This document shows positions 25,122 through 35,534 of a stretch of 64,000 nucleotides of DNA, piece after piece. The position numbers were made by a program, and so were the translations under genes. The stretch lies in assembly GCA_004347695.1 (NCBI GenBank), contig SLTK01000003.1, positions 1-64,000 on the forward strand, written 5' to 3'. Every line of letters starts with the position of its first letter. Within the stretch, counting starts at the first letter, position 1. This stretch comes from Chloroflexota bacterium (GTDB lineage: Bacteria > Chloroflexota > Anaerolineae > Anaerolineales > Anaerolineaceae). The notes beneath the pieces are model-generated. The model made no database searches, was not told where the DNA came from, and was given only the letters and a program-made list of their open reading frames with translations.

Positions 25122-26129
25122 TTACTGCGTGCCCTGCAGGCGGGGATCCAACGCATCCCGCAGCCCGTCACCGAGAAAGGTGAATGCCAAAACCACCAGC
25201 GATACGGCAATGGCTGGCGCCAGCAGCAGCCAGGGCTGCGCATTGATCGCCGTCTGACCTTCCAACATCGATGCTCCCCAACTGGTGATGAAGAAGTCCT
25301 TGGGGTTTGTGGAAGGGATTAGACCCAGACCCAGATAACCAAGAATGGCTTCGGTGATGATCATGCCCGGGATGGTCATAGCGGTCAGGATGATGACCGG
25401 GCCTAATGAGTTCGGCAGAATGTGGCGGAACATGATGCGCGAGTCAGTGGCGCCCATGCAGCGAGCAGCTTCGATAAATTCTTTTTCTTTCAAGGAAAGC
25501 GTTTGCCCGCGCACAATTCTGGCAAAACCGACCCAGCCAACTAACGCCAGAGCGCTGAACAACAGGAATAATCCGTTCAGCAATTGACCGATATACGTCT
25601 GACGCAGCGTGACCATAACGATGATAAAGAAAAGCAGGTCCGGAAAAGCGTAAAACACATCGGTCAAGCGCATCAGGATATTATCCATTCGGCCGCCACG
25701 GTAACCAGAGAACAGACCGACAATCGTCCCGATCACAATGATAATAAAGGTCGGTAAAAATCCGACTGTCATGGACACACGCGCGCCATAAAGCGTGCGG
25801 CTGAGCACGTCCCGCCCGAGGGTATCGGTGCCGAAGAAATAGGCCGGGTCGCTGGCTTTGCCGTTTGGACCGACTTCGATCCAGGTGGGCGGCAAGAACC
25901 CTTTCCCGTCATTGATCTGAAGCGGGTTGTGCGGAGCAATGACGCTGGCAAACAACGCCAGAAACGTAAAAATGACAATGATGATCATACCCACAACGGA
26001 GGCTTTGTTTTTAATCAAGCGCGACCAGGCATCCATCCAAAGGCTGCGTGGTTTAACCGTCATCATCGTCAGATCAGCGATATGCGCCTGTGTTTTGCCA
26101 GTCGAGGGTTGAGAAACTTGGGTTGTCAT
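25122..26129 (-). CDS. Oligopeptide ABC permease, OppC/DppC type (system 1)
   Basis: 335 residues. One N-terminal membrane segment (about 42-66) precedes an extracytoplasmic loop with FFGTDTLGRDVLSRTLYGARVS, the OppC hallmark, then five more membrane segments and the EAA loop AARCMGATDSRIMFRHILPNSL that meets the ATPase. It forms half of the inner-membrane channel with OppB. It follows OppB by 11 bases and is the last gene of the operon, with a strong terminator behind it. Confidence 0.93.
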   Translation of the reverse strand: MTTQVSQPSTGKTQAHIADLTMMTVKPRSLWMDAWSRLIKNKASVVGMIIIVIFTFLALFASVIAPHNPLQINDGKGFLPPTWIEVGPNGKASDPAYFFGTDTLGRDVLSRTLYGARVSMTVGFLPTFIIIVIGTIVGLFSGYRGGRMDNILMRLTDVFYAFPDLLFFIIVMVTLRQTYIGQLLNGLFLLFSALALVGWVGFARIVRGQTLSLKEKEFIEAARCMGATDSRIMFRHILPNSLGPVIILTAMTIPGMIITEAILGYLGLGLIPSTNPKDFFITSWGASMLEGQTAINAQPWLLLAPAIAVSLVVLAFTFLGDGLRDALDPRLQGTQ

Positions 26130-26140
26130 TCGTATACCTA

Positions 26141-27136
26141 TTAATCCAACCGAATTCTGGGATCCAGAAATACATAGACGACATCGACGCTGACGTTAGC
26201 AAGCGCCACCAGAACCGCGTAGATCAACGTGGTGCCCATGATCATGGAGTAGTCACGCTGGCCAATAGCAGTAACGTATGCACGTCCCATTCCTGGGAAA
26301 CCAAACATGGTTTCGATAATAAATGAACCGGTTACCAGGGCGGCCAGAGCAGGGCCAAGAATGGTAACAACGGGAATAAGCGAATTTTTAATCATGTGGC
26401 GCACGATGACTACGCGTTCAGACAGGCCTTTCGATCTGGCCGTCCGAATATAATCCTGGCGCATCGTCTCCAGCATGGAGCCGCGCGTCAATCGGGCAGT
26501 GCGCGCCATGGTGTTAAACCCTAAAATCACGGCTGGCAAGATCCACACACTTACTTCATCCCAACTTCTAGGAACGATACTGACCATATGCAGCGTGGAA
26601 GCAAATATAATGATCAAAAATATCGCCATCACAAAATTCGGCACCGAGATGCCTATGGTGACGATAAAAAGGCTGAGATAGTCAACCATCGTGTTTTGCT
26701 TGAGAGCTGAAATCACCCCTGCGGGAATGCCAATAATGATGGCGAACAGGAGCGCATACACACCCAACCGCATGGAATAACCGAAGCGGCTGTAAATAAT
26801 ACTCTTTTCTTCAGGCGGCATGAACAAAATTTGCTGGATGGTCAAACCCCGCTGGCGGTAAGACGGACCAAGGTCGCCGCAAATCAGGCCGCAGTCGAAT
26901 TTTCCTTCACTATCGATGTCGCCAATCAGGTAAGCGGTAAACTGCCGCCAGAGCGGTTTATCCAGCCCGTAGTAGGTATTAAGCATCTTCTGTGTTGCCG
27001 GGTCCACCTGACGCGCGCTTAAATCCCTGTCCCAGGGGCCACCTGGAGCCGCGTGCATCAGGACGAATGTGATGGTCGAGACAACCAGAATCACCGGGAT
27101 GAGCCATAACATACGGCGCAGCAGAAATTTACCCAT
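26141..27136 (-). CDS. Oligopeptide ABC permease, OppB/DppB type (system 1)
   Basis: 331 residues with six membrane segments. It has the OppB start (LLRRMLWLIPVILVVSTITFVLMHAAPG), the loop LDKPLWRQFTAYL, the EAA loop RTARSKGLSERVVIVRHMIKNSL and the C-terminal DPRIRLD. It pairs with the OppC-type protein to form the peptide channel. It lies 126 bases behind the binding protein, a gap that contains a 10-bp hairpin. Confidence 0.93.
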   Translation of the reverse strand: MGKFLLRRMLWLIPVILVVSTITFVLMHAAPGGPWDRDLSARQVDPATQKMLNTYYGLDKPLWRQFTAYLIGDIDSEGKFDCGLICGDLGPSYRQRGLTIQQILFMPPEEKSIIYSRFGYSMRLGVYALLFAIIIGIPAGVISALKQNTMVDYLSLFIVTIGISVPNFVMAIFLIIIFASTLHMVSIVPRSWDEVSVWILPAVILGFNTMARTARLTRGSMLETMRQDYIRTARSKGLSERVVIVRHMIKNSLIPVVTILGPALAALVTGSFIIETMFGFPGMGRAYVTAIGQRDYSMIMGTTLIYAVLVALANVSVDVVYVFLDPRIRLD

Positions 27137-27189
27137 AGAACGTGGTTCCTAATTTCTAGATTTCCTGCAGGTCATTCCCTGCGGGATTC

Positions 27190-27225
27190 TGGCCGGTTCC
27201 ACCTGTTGCCAAGCAGAACCGGCCA
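27190..27225 (-). other. Intercistronic hairpin behind the binding-protein gene
   Basis: TGGCCGGTTC (27190-27199) and GAACCGGCCA (27216-27225) form a perfect 10-bp stem with a 16-base loop. On minus no T run follows, so it is more likely a 3' stabiliser or partial terminator that raises binding-protein mRNA relative to the permeases. Confidence 0.6.
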
Positions 27226-27262
27226 TTTGCCTAACTTGATTTAGCGATGTTTTCCGTAAAGA

Positions 27263-29053
27263 TTACGGGAGCATCGAGGTATCGATGGTGATGGACAGCG
27301 GAGCTACGTCGCCTGGCCAACCGGCATCCTGCGGGGTCTGGACGATGCCCTTGACCCACGGTTTCACCAGGTAGGAGTTGACGTTGTTCCACATGAAGGC
27401 CACCGGGGCGCCGTCAGTCAGCATCTTCTGAGCTTCGGCATATAGTGGCATACGGGCAACCGGATCAACCGTCGAGTCAGCTTCAACCAGTTTGGCATCC
27501 AGGTCAGGATTGGAGTAGCCAATGCGCTCGCCAAAGGCGCCGGTCTTCCAGTACACGGAGAGCCAGTTCTGGGGATCGGGGTAGTCTGCGCACCAACCAA
27601 GGATGAACAACTGCGGGGCAGTGTTGACGTCTTTGGTCAGAGCGGTGTAGGTGGTGGCTTCAACCGGGTTGAGGCTGATATCCACGCCCAGGACTTCCTT
27701 CCACTTGGCAACCAGCCACTCATGGCGGACGCGGTTGCGCGGAGTGTCGGAGAAGGTGTCAACCATTTCGACCACAGCGCCGGTCGGGTCGAGCAACTGG
27801 CCGTTGTTGACAGTGTAGCCGGACTCGGCCAGGGCAGCCTGCGCAGCGGCAGGATCGAAGCCCCAGCGGTTTTCTTCGGCGTCATAGCCCGGGAAGCCTT
27901 TGGGGATCCAGGTCAAGGTGGGGGCGCCTAAGCCCTTGAGGACATCGGTAACCCAGGTTTCGCGATCGAGCGCCATAGCAAAGGCTTCGCGCACCTTCTG
28001 ATTGGTGAAGGGTTCCTTGAGTTGGTGGAACATGACAGCGAAGGTGCAGGAGCCGGGGTAAATATTGGCTTCCGCATTTAGCGTGGCATCGTTCTGGACA
28101 GTGGCAAGGTCTTCAGCCGCCAGCGGAACGATATCGAACTCATTGTTCTTGTAGGCTTCGAAGGAAACCGCCGAGTCGGTGATGTAGCGGAATTCCAGGT
28201 TATAGGTGGCTACGCCGCCCCAGTAATTGGCGTTCGGCTCGAAGTAACCGCGCACATAGGGTTCCAGCGATTTGACAACGAAGGGGCCGTTACCCACGTG
28301 GAACTTGGAGGAAGTCCACCAGATGTCTCCGCCTTCAGCAATGTTTTCTTCCTTGGCGGGGAAAGTTACCCACAGGGACATAACCGTGTGGAAATAGGGA
28401 GCGGGCTGGGAAAGGCCGATCTTGAGGATGCGGCAGTCAGCCTGTTCGTAATCAACGCAGGCGTTGCCGGCCATGTCCAAAGCCTGGACTTTCAAACCAG
28501 CTTTGAGTTCAGCAAGCTGTTCTTCGGTGGGTTCTTCGGCATAGCGCCATTCTTTCGCGCCGGCGATGTCATCGGTGATGGCAGCGTACTCACCAGCGGT
28601 GGCGGGATCGACATTGCGGAAGATCGAATACTCGAAGCGCTTGGCGTTCAGCAGGGAGCCGTCGGAGTACTTGAGGCCTTCGCGCAGGGTGAAGGTCAGC
28701 TCGGTAGCATCGTCATTATATTCCCAGGACTCGGCAGCACCGGGGACGGTGTTGAGCTCAGCATCCAGGGTGGTCAAACCTTCGTACATCATCTTCAGAT
28801 GAGCAATTTCGTTCACGAAGGATGACTTCTGCGGGTCGATGATATCAGGCCAGGAGCCCAGGTTGACGCGCAGGGTCGGCGTTTCCGCAGCCTCCGCAGC
28901 CGGGGTTGCAGTCACGACGACGGTCTGGCCCTCTTTCTCGATGACAACAGTCTCCACGACTTTCTCGGGAGTAACGGCTGCAGGCTGGCATGCTGCGAGA
29001 ACGAAGCTGGCCAGGATCAGGAACGACACGAACACAAACAATTTGGATCGCAT
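27263..29053 (-). CDS. Oligopeptide-binding lipoprotein (SBP_bac_5 family, system 1)
   Basis: 596 residues. Signal peptide MRSKLFVFVSFLILASFVLAAC with lipobox LAAC (Cys22) and a charged/Thr-rich linker to about residue 70. The mature part is an extracytoplasmic peptide-binding protein: MMYEGLTTLDAELNTVPGAAESW, FTLREGLKYSDG, and the C-terminal PVAFMWNN. It captures peptides for the OppBC channel. ATG 29053 with AAGGAGGAG upstream sets the start; a longer frame to 29122 has no support. Confidence 0.92.
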   Translation of the reverse strand: MRSKLFVFVSFLILASFVLAACQPAAVTPEKVVETVVIEKEGQTVVVTATPAAEAAETPTLRVNLGSWPDIIDPQKSSFVNEIAHLKMMYEGLTTLDAELNTVPGAAESWEYNDDATELTFTLREGLKYSDGSLLNAKRFEYSIFRNVDPATAGEYAAITDDIAGAKEWRYAEEPTEEQLAELKAGLKVQALDMAGNACVDYEQADCRILKIGLSQPAPYFHTVMSLWVTFPAKEENIAEGGDIWWTSSKFHVGNGPFVVKSLEPYVRGYFEPNANYWGGVATYNLEFRYITDSAVSFEAYKNNEFDIVPLAAEDLATVQNDATLNAEANIYPGSCTFAVMFHQLKEPFTNQKVREAFAMALDRETWVTDVLKGLGAPTLTWIPKGFPGYDAEENRWGFDPAAAQAALAESGYTVNNGQLLDPTGAVVEMVDTFSDTPRNRVRHEWLVAKWKEVLGVDISLNPVEATTYTALTKDVNTAPQLFILGWCADYPDPQNWLSVYWKTGAFGERIGYSNPDLDAKLVEADSTVDPVARMPLYAEAQKMLTDGAPVAFMWNNVNSYLVKPWVKGIVQTPQDAGWPGDVAPLSITIDTSMLP

Positions 29054-29097
29054 GTGATTCTCCTCCTTACAGGATAAATGGGAAACAAACAGTGGTC

Positions 29098-29157
29098 GAA
29101 ACCAGTCTGGTTTCTTTGACACAAGTGCTTCGATTGCTTAACCAGTTACCACCTCCT
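29098..29157 (-). promoter_or_regulatory. Leader of the binding-protein gene: SD-like sequence and hairpin
   Basis: On minus AGGAGGTGGT (29157-29148) is a near-perfect anti-16S match about 95 bases upstream of the ATG, with no obvious gene behind it. A palindrome GAAACCAG-A-CTGGTTTC follows (29114-29098). The same AGGAGGTGGT occurs upstream of the second binding-protein gene at 40733-40742. It may be an mRNA-stabilising Shine-Dalgarno, or start an unrecognised short peptide. Confidence 0.4.
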
Positions 29158-29190
29158 CTCGAAGAATTGCACACCGCCTATATTCGCTGA

Positions 29191-31157
<1,967 letters not shown>

Positions 31158-31302
31158 GCAATTGACCTCTGAGTTGTTCGGATGGCTGCTTTACAGCGGG
31201 AGGGGGTAATGCGAATTTTACCTTTTTGCAATTAACCTGAAGTTTATTCTACCTGAATACCCTGGGGATGTCAAACAAAGGGGTGGGAATGTCAGGTAAA
31301 GT

Positions 31303-32070
31303 ATGAACAAATATTATAATAAAAAAATGGAAATTAATCAGGTGATTACCGCCTTAAAACAGCAGAATTTTCAATATGCCTTCTATTTTAAGCGTCAAGG
31401 GCTGCCAGCCGTGCTGGAAAGCAACTGCGACCGGTTTTCCTCCGCCTCCATCATTAAGATCCCCTTGCTGTTGACCTGGGTGCATCTGGAACGCCAGGGG
31501 CAAGTGGACCGCAGCGAAAGCTGCGACCTGGACGCAGAACCGCAGGTACGGGGCGCAGGTTTTGCATACCAAATGGCTGCGCGCAAGCTGCCTTACCATG
31601 ACGTGCTGTTGATGATGATGGCGCTCTCGGACAACCTGTGCACCAATCTGGTCATCCGCCGCATTGGGTTGGAGCGCGTACAGCAGCTGTTTCGCGAAGC
31701 GCTCGGCCTGCACGGCACGGAGTTACAGCGCAAATTGATGGATTATAAGGCGCGCGACCGCGGGCTGGATAACTGGGTCAGTGCTGAGGACGCCGTTCAT
31801 TTCTTCGACCTTTTTGAACAGCTCGAGCCAGAGGAAAAAGTCTGGGTGGAGCCGCTGCTGCTGGTGAATACTGATGATTTATTGCTTAAACGCAATATCC
31901 CGCGTGACCGGTTGGATTTCTATCATAAGACCGGCTCGATCACGGGCGTGTTTCATGATTGGGGCTACACCCGCGATTGCCAGATTTTCCTGTTCACCAA
32001 CCAGGTAAAGGATGTTCGCGCGGCTTATGAAGTGTTCGGCCAGGCCGGGGAGTTGTTAATTGATTCGTAG
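31303..32070 (+). CDS. Class A beta-lactamase-fold serine hydrolase without signal peptide
   Basis: 255 residues. All three class A motifs are present: S49-I-I-K52 (SASIIKIP), S109-D-N (ALSDNL) and K208-T-G (HKTGSI). Glu139 in TELQRKLMD sits where the omega-loop Glu166 is expected. There is no signal peptide or lipobox, so the protein should be cytosolic, which does not fit antibiotic resistance. It lies between the two Opp operons; a peptidase or esterase acting on imported peptides is conceivable. The start is ATG 31303, or ATG 31327; neither has a strong Shine-Dalgarno. Confidence 0.8.
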   Translation: MNKYYNKKMEINQVITALKQQNFQYAFYFKRQGLPAVLESNCDRFSSASIIKIPLLLTWVHLERQGQVDRSESCDLDAEPQVRGAGFAYQMAARKLPYHDVLLMMMALSDNLCTNLVIRRIGLERVQQLFREALGLHGTELQRKLMDYKARDRGLDNWVSAEDAVHFFDLFEQLEPEEKVWVEPLLLVNTDDLLLKRNIPRDRLDFYHKTGSITGVFHDWGYTRDCQIFLFTNQVKDVRAAYEVFGQAGELLIDS

Positions 32071-32157
32071 GTCGGTTTGCCCACAGGGCACTCTGCGAGT
32101 GAGGGCGTGCAAGGAGTTCATGCAGTAAAGGGACATTTGCAGCCCTGAAAACCGACA
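32067..32157 (+). repeat. Single REP element behind the beta-lactamase-like gene
   Basis: GTAG (32067-32070) overlaps the stop codon of the preceding gene; GTCGGTTTGCCC pairs with its partner ending AAACCGAC (32149-32156). GCAGCCCTGAAAACCGAC is a variant of the 3' half seen in other copies. Confidence 0.75.
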
Positions 32158-32243
32158 CATCGTATCGTTATGATGTTGGATTTCGGAACAATTACCTGCT
32201 TAGCCTTCAAACCTGGCGTTTGAGTATTCGGTGAATGAATTTC

Positions 32244-32396
32244 GTAGGTCGGGTAGAGGGGCTATTACGTGCATACGATTATGAATTACACATGCAGCCC
32301 CGAAACCCGACTTATCGTATCTTTATGATGTTGGATTTCGGGCTGCTAATTGTCCGGTACATTAGGCACCATTAGATCGCCCTCAATCCAACCTAC
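32244..32396. repeat. REP pair upstream of the RAYT gene
   Basis: GTAG (32244-32247) with GTCGGGTAGAGGGGC pairing with GCAGCCCCGAAACCCGAC, then an inverted REP TGTTGGATTTCGGGCTGC ... CAATCCAACCTAC ending at 32396. A decayed half-copy (GTTGGATTTCGG) lies before it at about 32174-32185. The gap 32397-32472 to the transposase contains another half, CCCGAAACCCGAC. Confidence 0.8.
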
Positions 32397-32460
32397 GGCT
32401 AGCTGGAAATCACCTATGTACACCCGAAACCCGACGGGCAATCCTACCTCCGATAGCCTA

Positions 32461-32466
32461 TATAAT
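32461..32466 (+). promoter_or_regulatory. TATAAT box of the RAYT gene (leaderless layout)
   Basis: A perfect TATAAT ends six bases before the ATG at 32473. Transcription would start at or near the A of ATG, giving a leaderless mRNA, in line with the absence of a Shine-Dalgarno sequence. No good -35 is visible. Confidence 0.45.
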
Positions 32467-32472
32467 ATTTTC

Positions 32473-32979
32473 ATGAAATATCGACGTGTTTATGCTCCGG
32501 GTGGTACATACTTCTTCACCGTTGTGACCCGCAATCGAATCCCGATTTTCTCCGATCCATCTGTGGTGGAAACTCTTCGCATGGCGTTCAAATATACATT
32601 AGCTCGCCATCCGTTTACTGTCGTGGCAAATGTCATTATGCCTGACCATATTCACACGATTTGGACGCTGCCGGAAAACGACGCAGATTTCTCAACACGC
32701 TGGCGGTTAATCAAAAGTTGTTTCACCCGAAATTGGACAAATCGCCCTAAAGACGTGCCTGTTTGGCAACATCGCTTTTGGGAACACCTCATCCGAAATG
32801 AAAAGGATCTGGAAAGGCATGTTGAATATATCCATTACAATCCTGTAAAACACGGATTAGCTCAGTCACCTTCCACTTGGCCATTTTCCAGTTTTTCCAA
32901 ATTTGTGAGTGATGGGTTATATCCAGAAGGTTGGGGGAGCAACGAGATGATATGGGAAGGCAAAAAAATAATGGAGTGA
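32473..32979 (+). CDS. REP-associated tyrosine transposase (RAYT, Y1/TnpA-REP family)
   Basis: 168 residues. The HUH motif is H59-I-H61 in MPDHIHTIW, and the catalytic Tyr is most likely Y119 in VEYIHYNPVKHGL. The N-terminus MKYRRVYAPGGTYFFTVVTRNR is the standard RAYT start; WQHRFWEHLIRNEKDLERH is also conserved. Y1 enzymes cut single-stranded DNA at hairpins. RAYTs are single-copy, domesticated relatives that act on REP hairpins carrying a 5' GTAG. REP elements flank it on both sides. An in-frame upstream extension to 32350 lies in repeat DNA and is rejected. Confidence 0.95.
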   Translation: MKYRRVYAPGGTYFFTVVTRNRIPIFSDPSVVETLRMAFKYTLARHPFTVVANVIMPDHIHTIWTLPENDADFSTRWRLIKSCFTRNWTNRPKDVPVWQHRFWEHLIRNEKDLERHVEYIHYNPVKHGLAQSPSTWPFSSFSKFVSDGLYPEGWGSNEMIWEGKKIME

Positions 32980-32988
32980 TCGTTCTTC

Positions 32989-33186
32989 GTAGGTTGGTTT
33001 GAGGGGTCACACAAGCAATTTTGCACAATCGCCGTACTTTGCCCCTCAAACCAACATCGTCTGGGCCTACCGGATGTTGGATTTCGGGCAACCCATTCAT
33101 GTGATCAACCGGGGTAATTTGTCCGCCCACACCCACAGGGTGCCCTGCCCCCAGGGCACCCTGTGGGTGTGGGCAATCCAACCTAC
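32989..33186. repeat. REP pair downstream of the RAYT gene
   Basis: GTAG (32989-32992), then TTGGTTTGAGGGG pairing with CCCCTCAAACCAA (33042-33054), then an inverted REP TGTTGGATTTCGGGC ... GGGCAATCCAACCTAC ending at 33186. It begins ten bases past the transposase stop. Inside the second half sits an inserted or evolved 48-base perfect hairpin (33126-33173). Confidence 0.85.
33126..33173. repeat. Perfect 22-bp hairpin
   Basis: Two arms of 22 bases (33126-33147 and 33152-33173), fully complementary, with a CCCC loop. The arm runs CCCACACCCACAGGG then TGCCCTG. Related, degraded versions occur near 32080-32095 and at 62783-62822. It can form a cruciform or a very stable RNA hairpin; there is no T run, so it is not a standard terminator. 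Confidence 0.9.
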
Positions 33187-33236
33187 GACAATGTTGCAGC
33201 CCGAAATCCGAAAATTTGGTTGTATTGTTTGATTAT

Positions 33237-33302
33237 TGTTGGGTTTCGCGGCTGCAATCCGGTTTCACGAAAAAGCGTTTCCCACCGCTCCACCCAACCT
33301 AC
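33237..33302 (-). repeat. Single REP element, inverted
   Basis: Read on minus: GTAGGTTGGGTGG at 33302-33290 and its partner AAACCCAAC (33246-33238). Another half, GCAGCCCGAAATCC, lies at 33196-33209. The element ends 17 bases before the 3' end of the second oligopeptide operon and may act as its transcript end. Confidence 0.7.
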
Positions 33303-33319
33303 AAATTTCTAATCGTTAG

Positions 33320-33523
33320 TTACTTCCGCCGGTTATATTTCACGTACAGAGACGCGCCGGCGATGCCCAAAAACGTTCCAACCAGCCCGATCACATACGA
33401 GAAAAAATTCAAAAATAAAGTCGACTCAAGCACTTTAACCACCATCAGCAGCGGCAGAACTACCCCCGCGAGGACGAGGATACCTCCAATCACCAACATG
33501 CGGATGGGTGTAAAAAAACTCAT
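33320..33523 (-). CDS. Small two-span membrane protein
   Basis: 67 residues from ATG 33523, which overlaps the stop of the OppF-type gene (ATGA, 33523-33520), so it is translationally coupled to the transporter. Two hydrophobic segments (about 7-28 and 34-60) leave a short charged tail YVKYNRRK. I do not recognise the family. The tight coupling suggests an accessory subunit of the second oligopeptide system, but this is inference. An earlier in-frame start at 33538 lies inside the ATPase gene and is less likely. Confidence 0.6.
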   Translation of the reverse strand: MSFFTPIRMLVIGGILVLAGVVLPLLMVVKVLESTLFLNFFSYVIGLVGTFLGIAGASLYVKYNRRK

Positions 33524-34560
33524 TCGTACAGCCAGCAAGCGGTCAATTGACCGGGGACAGGTTCAAATTCGGGCGGCACTTTGACTTCGCACAAACCTTT
33601 AATGATTCTCGGGCAGCGCGGGTGGAAGCGGCAGCCAGACGGCGGGTTTACCAGACTGGGCGGTTCGCCCGGCGGCACCTCCTTCATCACCGTCGCGTTG
33701 TGGGCATCCGGGTCGGAGGTACCCTGCAGCAGCGCATACGTGTAGGGGTGCAGCGGATTATTGACCAGCAAATCCACCTGACCCTTCTCGATCACCTGGC
33801 CAGCATACATCACGAAGATGCGTTCCGAGAAATAGCGCACGGTGGACAGGTCGTGTGTCACGTAAATCACCGCCAGGTTGTGTTTTTCCTGCAAGCCGCT
33901 CAGCAGCTTTAGGATTTCGACGCGAACCGAAGCGTCCAACATCGAAACCGGCTCGTCCGCTACCAGCAGCTTGGGATTCAGGATCATGGCGCGCGCAATG
34001 ACGATGCGCTGCTGCTGACCACCGCTGAGCTGGTGCGGGAATTTCGGCAGGAACTCGTTGACCGGAGTCATCTTGACTTCTTCCAGCACCTTGCTGATGC
34101 GTTCCAGCCGTTCTTCCTTGTCTTTCACGCCGTTGATGGTCAACGGCTCTTCCAGTATGCGTTGGACGGTCATAAACGGCGGCAGCGCGCCGTACGGATC
34201 CTGTTGAACGAACCCCACCTCAGACCGGTAAGCCTTTAAATCGGCGCCTTTTAGCGTGCTGAGGTCCTTGCCATCAAAAATGACCTGTCCGGAGGTGGGT
34301 TTGTACAGCGCCAGGATGGTCTTCATCAAACTGGTTTTGCCACAGCCGCTCTCGCCCACAATTGCAATCGACGCGCCGTGCTTCAGCTCAAAGCTGACCC
34401 CGTCAACGGCGCGAACATAACCGGCATGGCCAAAGCCAAATTTCCGCAGCTCAAAATGAACGCGTAAATCCTGGACGGACAATAGCGCGCCGGTGCTGTT
34501 CTTCTTGTTGTTGCCAGGCACAACCATCTGTTCCTGAATTTTGTCTTGTTCAATCGTCAT
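33520..34560 (-). CDS. Oligopeptide ABC ATP-binding protein, OppF type (system 2)
   Basis: 346 residues. Walker [11 protein letters not shown]-loop [12 protein letters not shown], signature [15 protein letters not shown], Walker [14 protein letters not shown]-loop [16 protein letters not shown]-terminal [20 protein letters not shown]. The Q-loop region departs from the usual FQDPxxSLNPRM ([12 protein letters not shown]), and Walker B ends VSMLD instead of xSALD, marking a separate lineage from system 1. It starts 13 bases after OppD. Confidence 0.92.
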   Translation of the reverse strand: MTIEQDKIQEQMVVPGNNKKNSTGALLSVQDLRVHFELRKFGFGHAGYVRAVDGVSFELKHGASIAIVGESGCGKTSLMKTILALYKPTSGQVIFDGKDLSTLKGADLKAYRSEVGFVQQDPYGALPPFMTVQRILEEPLTINGVKDKEERLERISKVLEEVKMTPVNEFLPKFPHQLSGGQQQRIVIARAMILNPKLLVADEPVSMLDASVRVEILKLLSGLQEKHNLAVIYVTHDLSTVRYFSERIFVMYAGQVIEKGQVDLLVNNPLHPYTYALLQGTSDPDAHNATVMKEVPPGEPPSLVNPPSGCRFHPRCPRIIKGLCEVKVPPEFEPVPGQLTACWLYE

Positions 34561-34573
34561 TATTCACCCCGCC

Positions 34574-35530
34574 CTACACATACAACCAGCATTTGACTAA
34601 ATTGCCGTCCAACTGAACCACAGGTGGTTCTTCGACGCAGCGTGCAAAGCGCTTCGGGCAACGGGCGGCAAACCGGCAGCCCGTTGGAGGGTTGATCAGG
34701 CTTGGCGGCTGGCCGGTGATAAATTCCGGCACCGCGTTACCGCGCAGCTTGGGCACGCTGGCCATTAGTTTGGCTGAGTATGGGTGATGCGGTTGGCTGA
34801 AGAAGGTCTTGGCGTCGCTCACCTCTACAATTTGCCCGGCATACATGACCGCCGCCCGATCTGCCAGCTCGCTTGAGGTGGCAATATCGTGGGTGATCAG
34901 GATAAAGCTGGTGGCCATTTGCTGCTTGATCCGTTTGAGCAAGTTGAAAATATTAGCCTGGGTCAACACATCCAGCGCTGAAGTCGGCTCATCCAAAATG
35001 ATCAGGTCAGGAGTGGTAACCAATGACATTGCCAGGGCAACCCGCTGGCGCATTCCGCCGCTCAGTTCAAAGGCGTAACGATTGATGAAATCCGCCGGCA
35101 CGCCAACATGTTGAAACATTTTTTGCGCCTGGGACAGTGCTTCGTCCTTTTTGACGCCAAAGTGAACCATCATCGGTTCAGCCACCTGCTCACCAACTTT
35201 GAGTACCGGATTGAGCGCGTTCATGGCTGCCTGGGGCACCATGGCCATCTTGATCCAGCGGATTTGTTGCCGGTACTCCTCCTCCGTCAGGCCCATCAAC
35301 TCTTTGCCATTCAGGTAGACCTTGCCGGAATATTCCTGAACGTTACGCGGCAGCAAACGCAGAATGGCTTTAGCCAGCGAGCTTTTACCGCAGCCCGACT
35401 CGCCAACTACTACGATGGCTTCGTTGGAATTCAGGGTGAAATCCACTCCGTCCACAGCCTGTACGATGCCGCGACTTGTTTTGAAATGCAGTTTTAATTT
35501 TTCCAACCGCAACAATGTTGTGTCCGCCAT
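34574..35530 (-). CDS. Oligopeptide ABC ATP-binding protein, OppD type (system 2)
   Basis: 318 residues. Walker [11 protein letters not shown]-loop VPQAAMNALNPVLKVGEQ, signature [15 protein letters not shown], Walker B LIILDEPTSALD, H-loop LITHDIATSSELADR; C-terminal NPPTGCRFAARCPKRFARC. The Q-loop stretch PQAAMNALNPV is the form found in a sugar/peptide Opp subgroup. It starts four bases after the OppC-type permease in an apparent operon on the minus strand. Confidence 0.93.
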   Translation of the reverse strand: MADTTLLRLEKLKLHFKTSRGIVQAVDGVDFTLNSNEAIVVVGESGCGKSSLAKAILRLLPRNVQEYSGKVYLNGKELMGLTEEEYRQQIRWIKMAMVPQAAMNALNPVLKVGEQVAEPMMVHFGVKKDEALSQAQKMFQHVGVPADFINRYAFELSGGMRQRVALAMSLVTTPDLIILDEPTSALDVLTQANIFNLLKRIKQQMATSFILITHDIATSSELADRAAVMYAGQIVEVSDAKTFFSQPHHPYSAKLMASVPKLRGNAVPEFITGQPPSLINPPTGCRFAARCPKRFARCVEEPPVVQLDGNLVKCWLYV

Positions 35531-35534
35531 GTCG

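Noticed and set aside
32350..32472. 41-codon N-terminal extension of the RAYT protein
   Set aside because: It translates the REP repeat and has no similarity to RAYT starts; ATG 32473 gives the canonical MKYRRVYAPG.
33126..33173. The perfect hairpin as a transcription terminator
   Set aside because: No T run follows on either strand; repeat-family membership explains it better.
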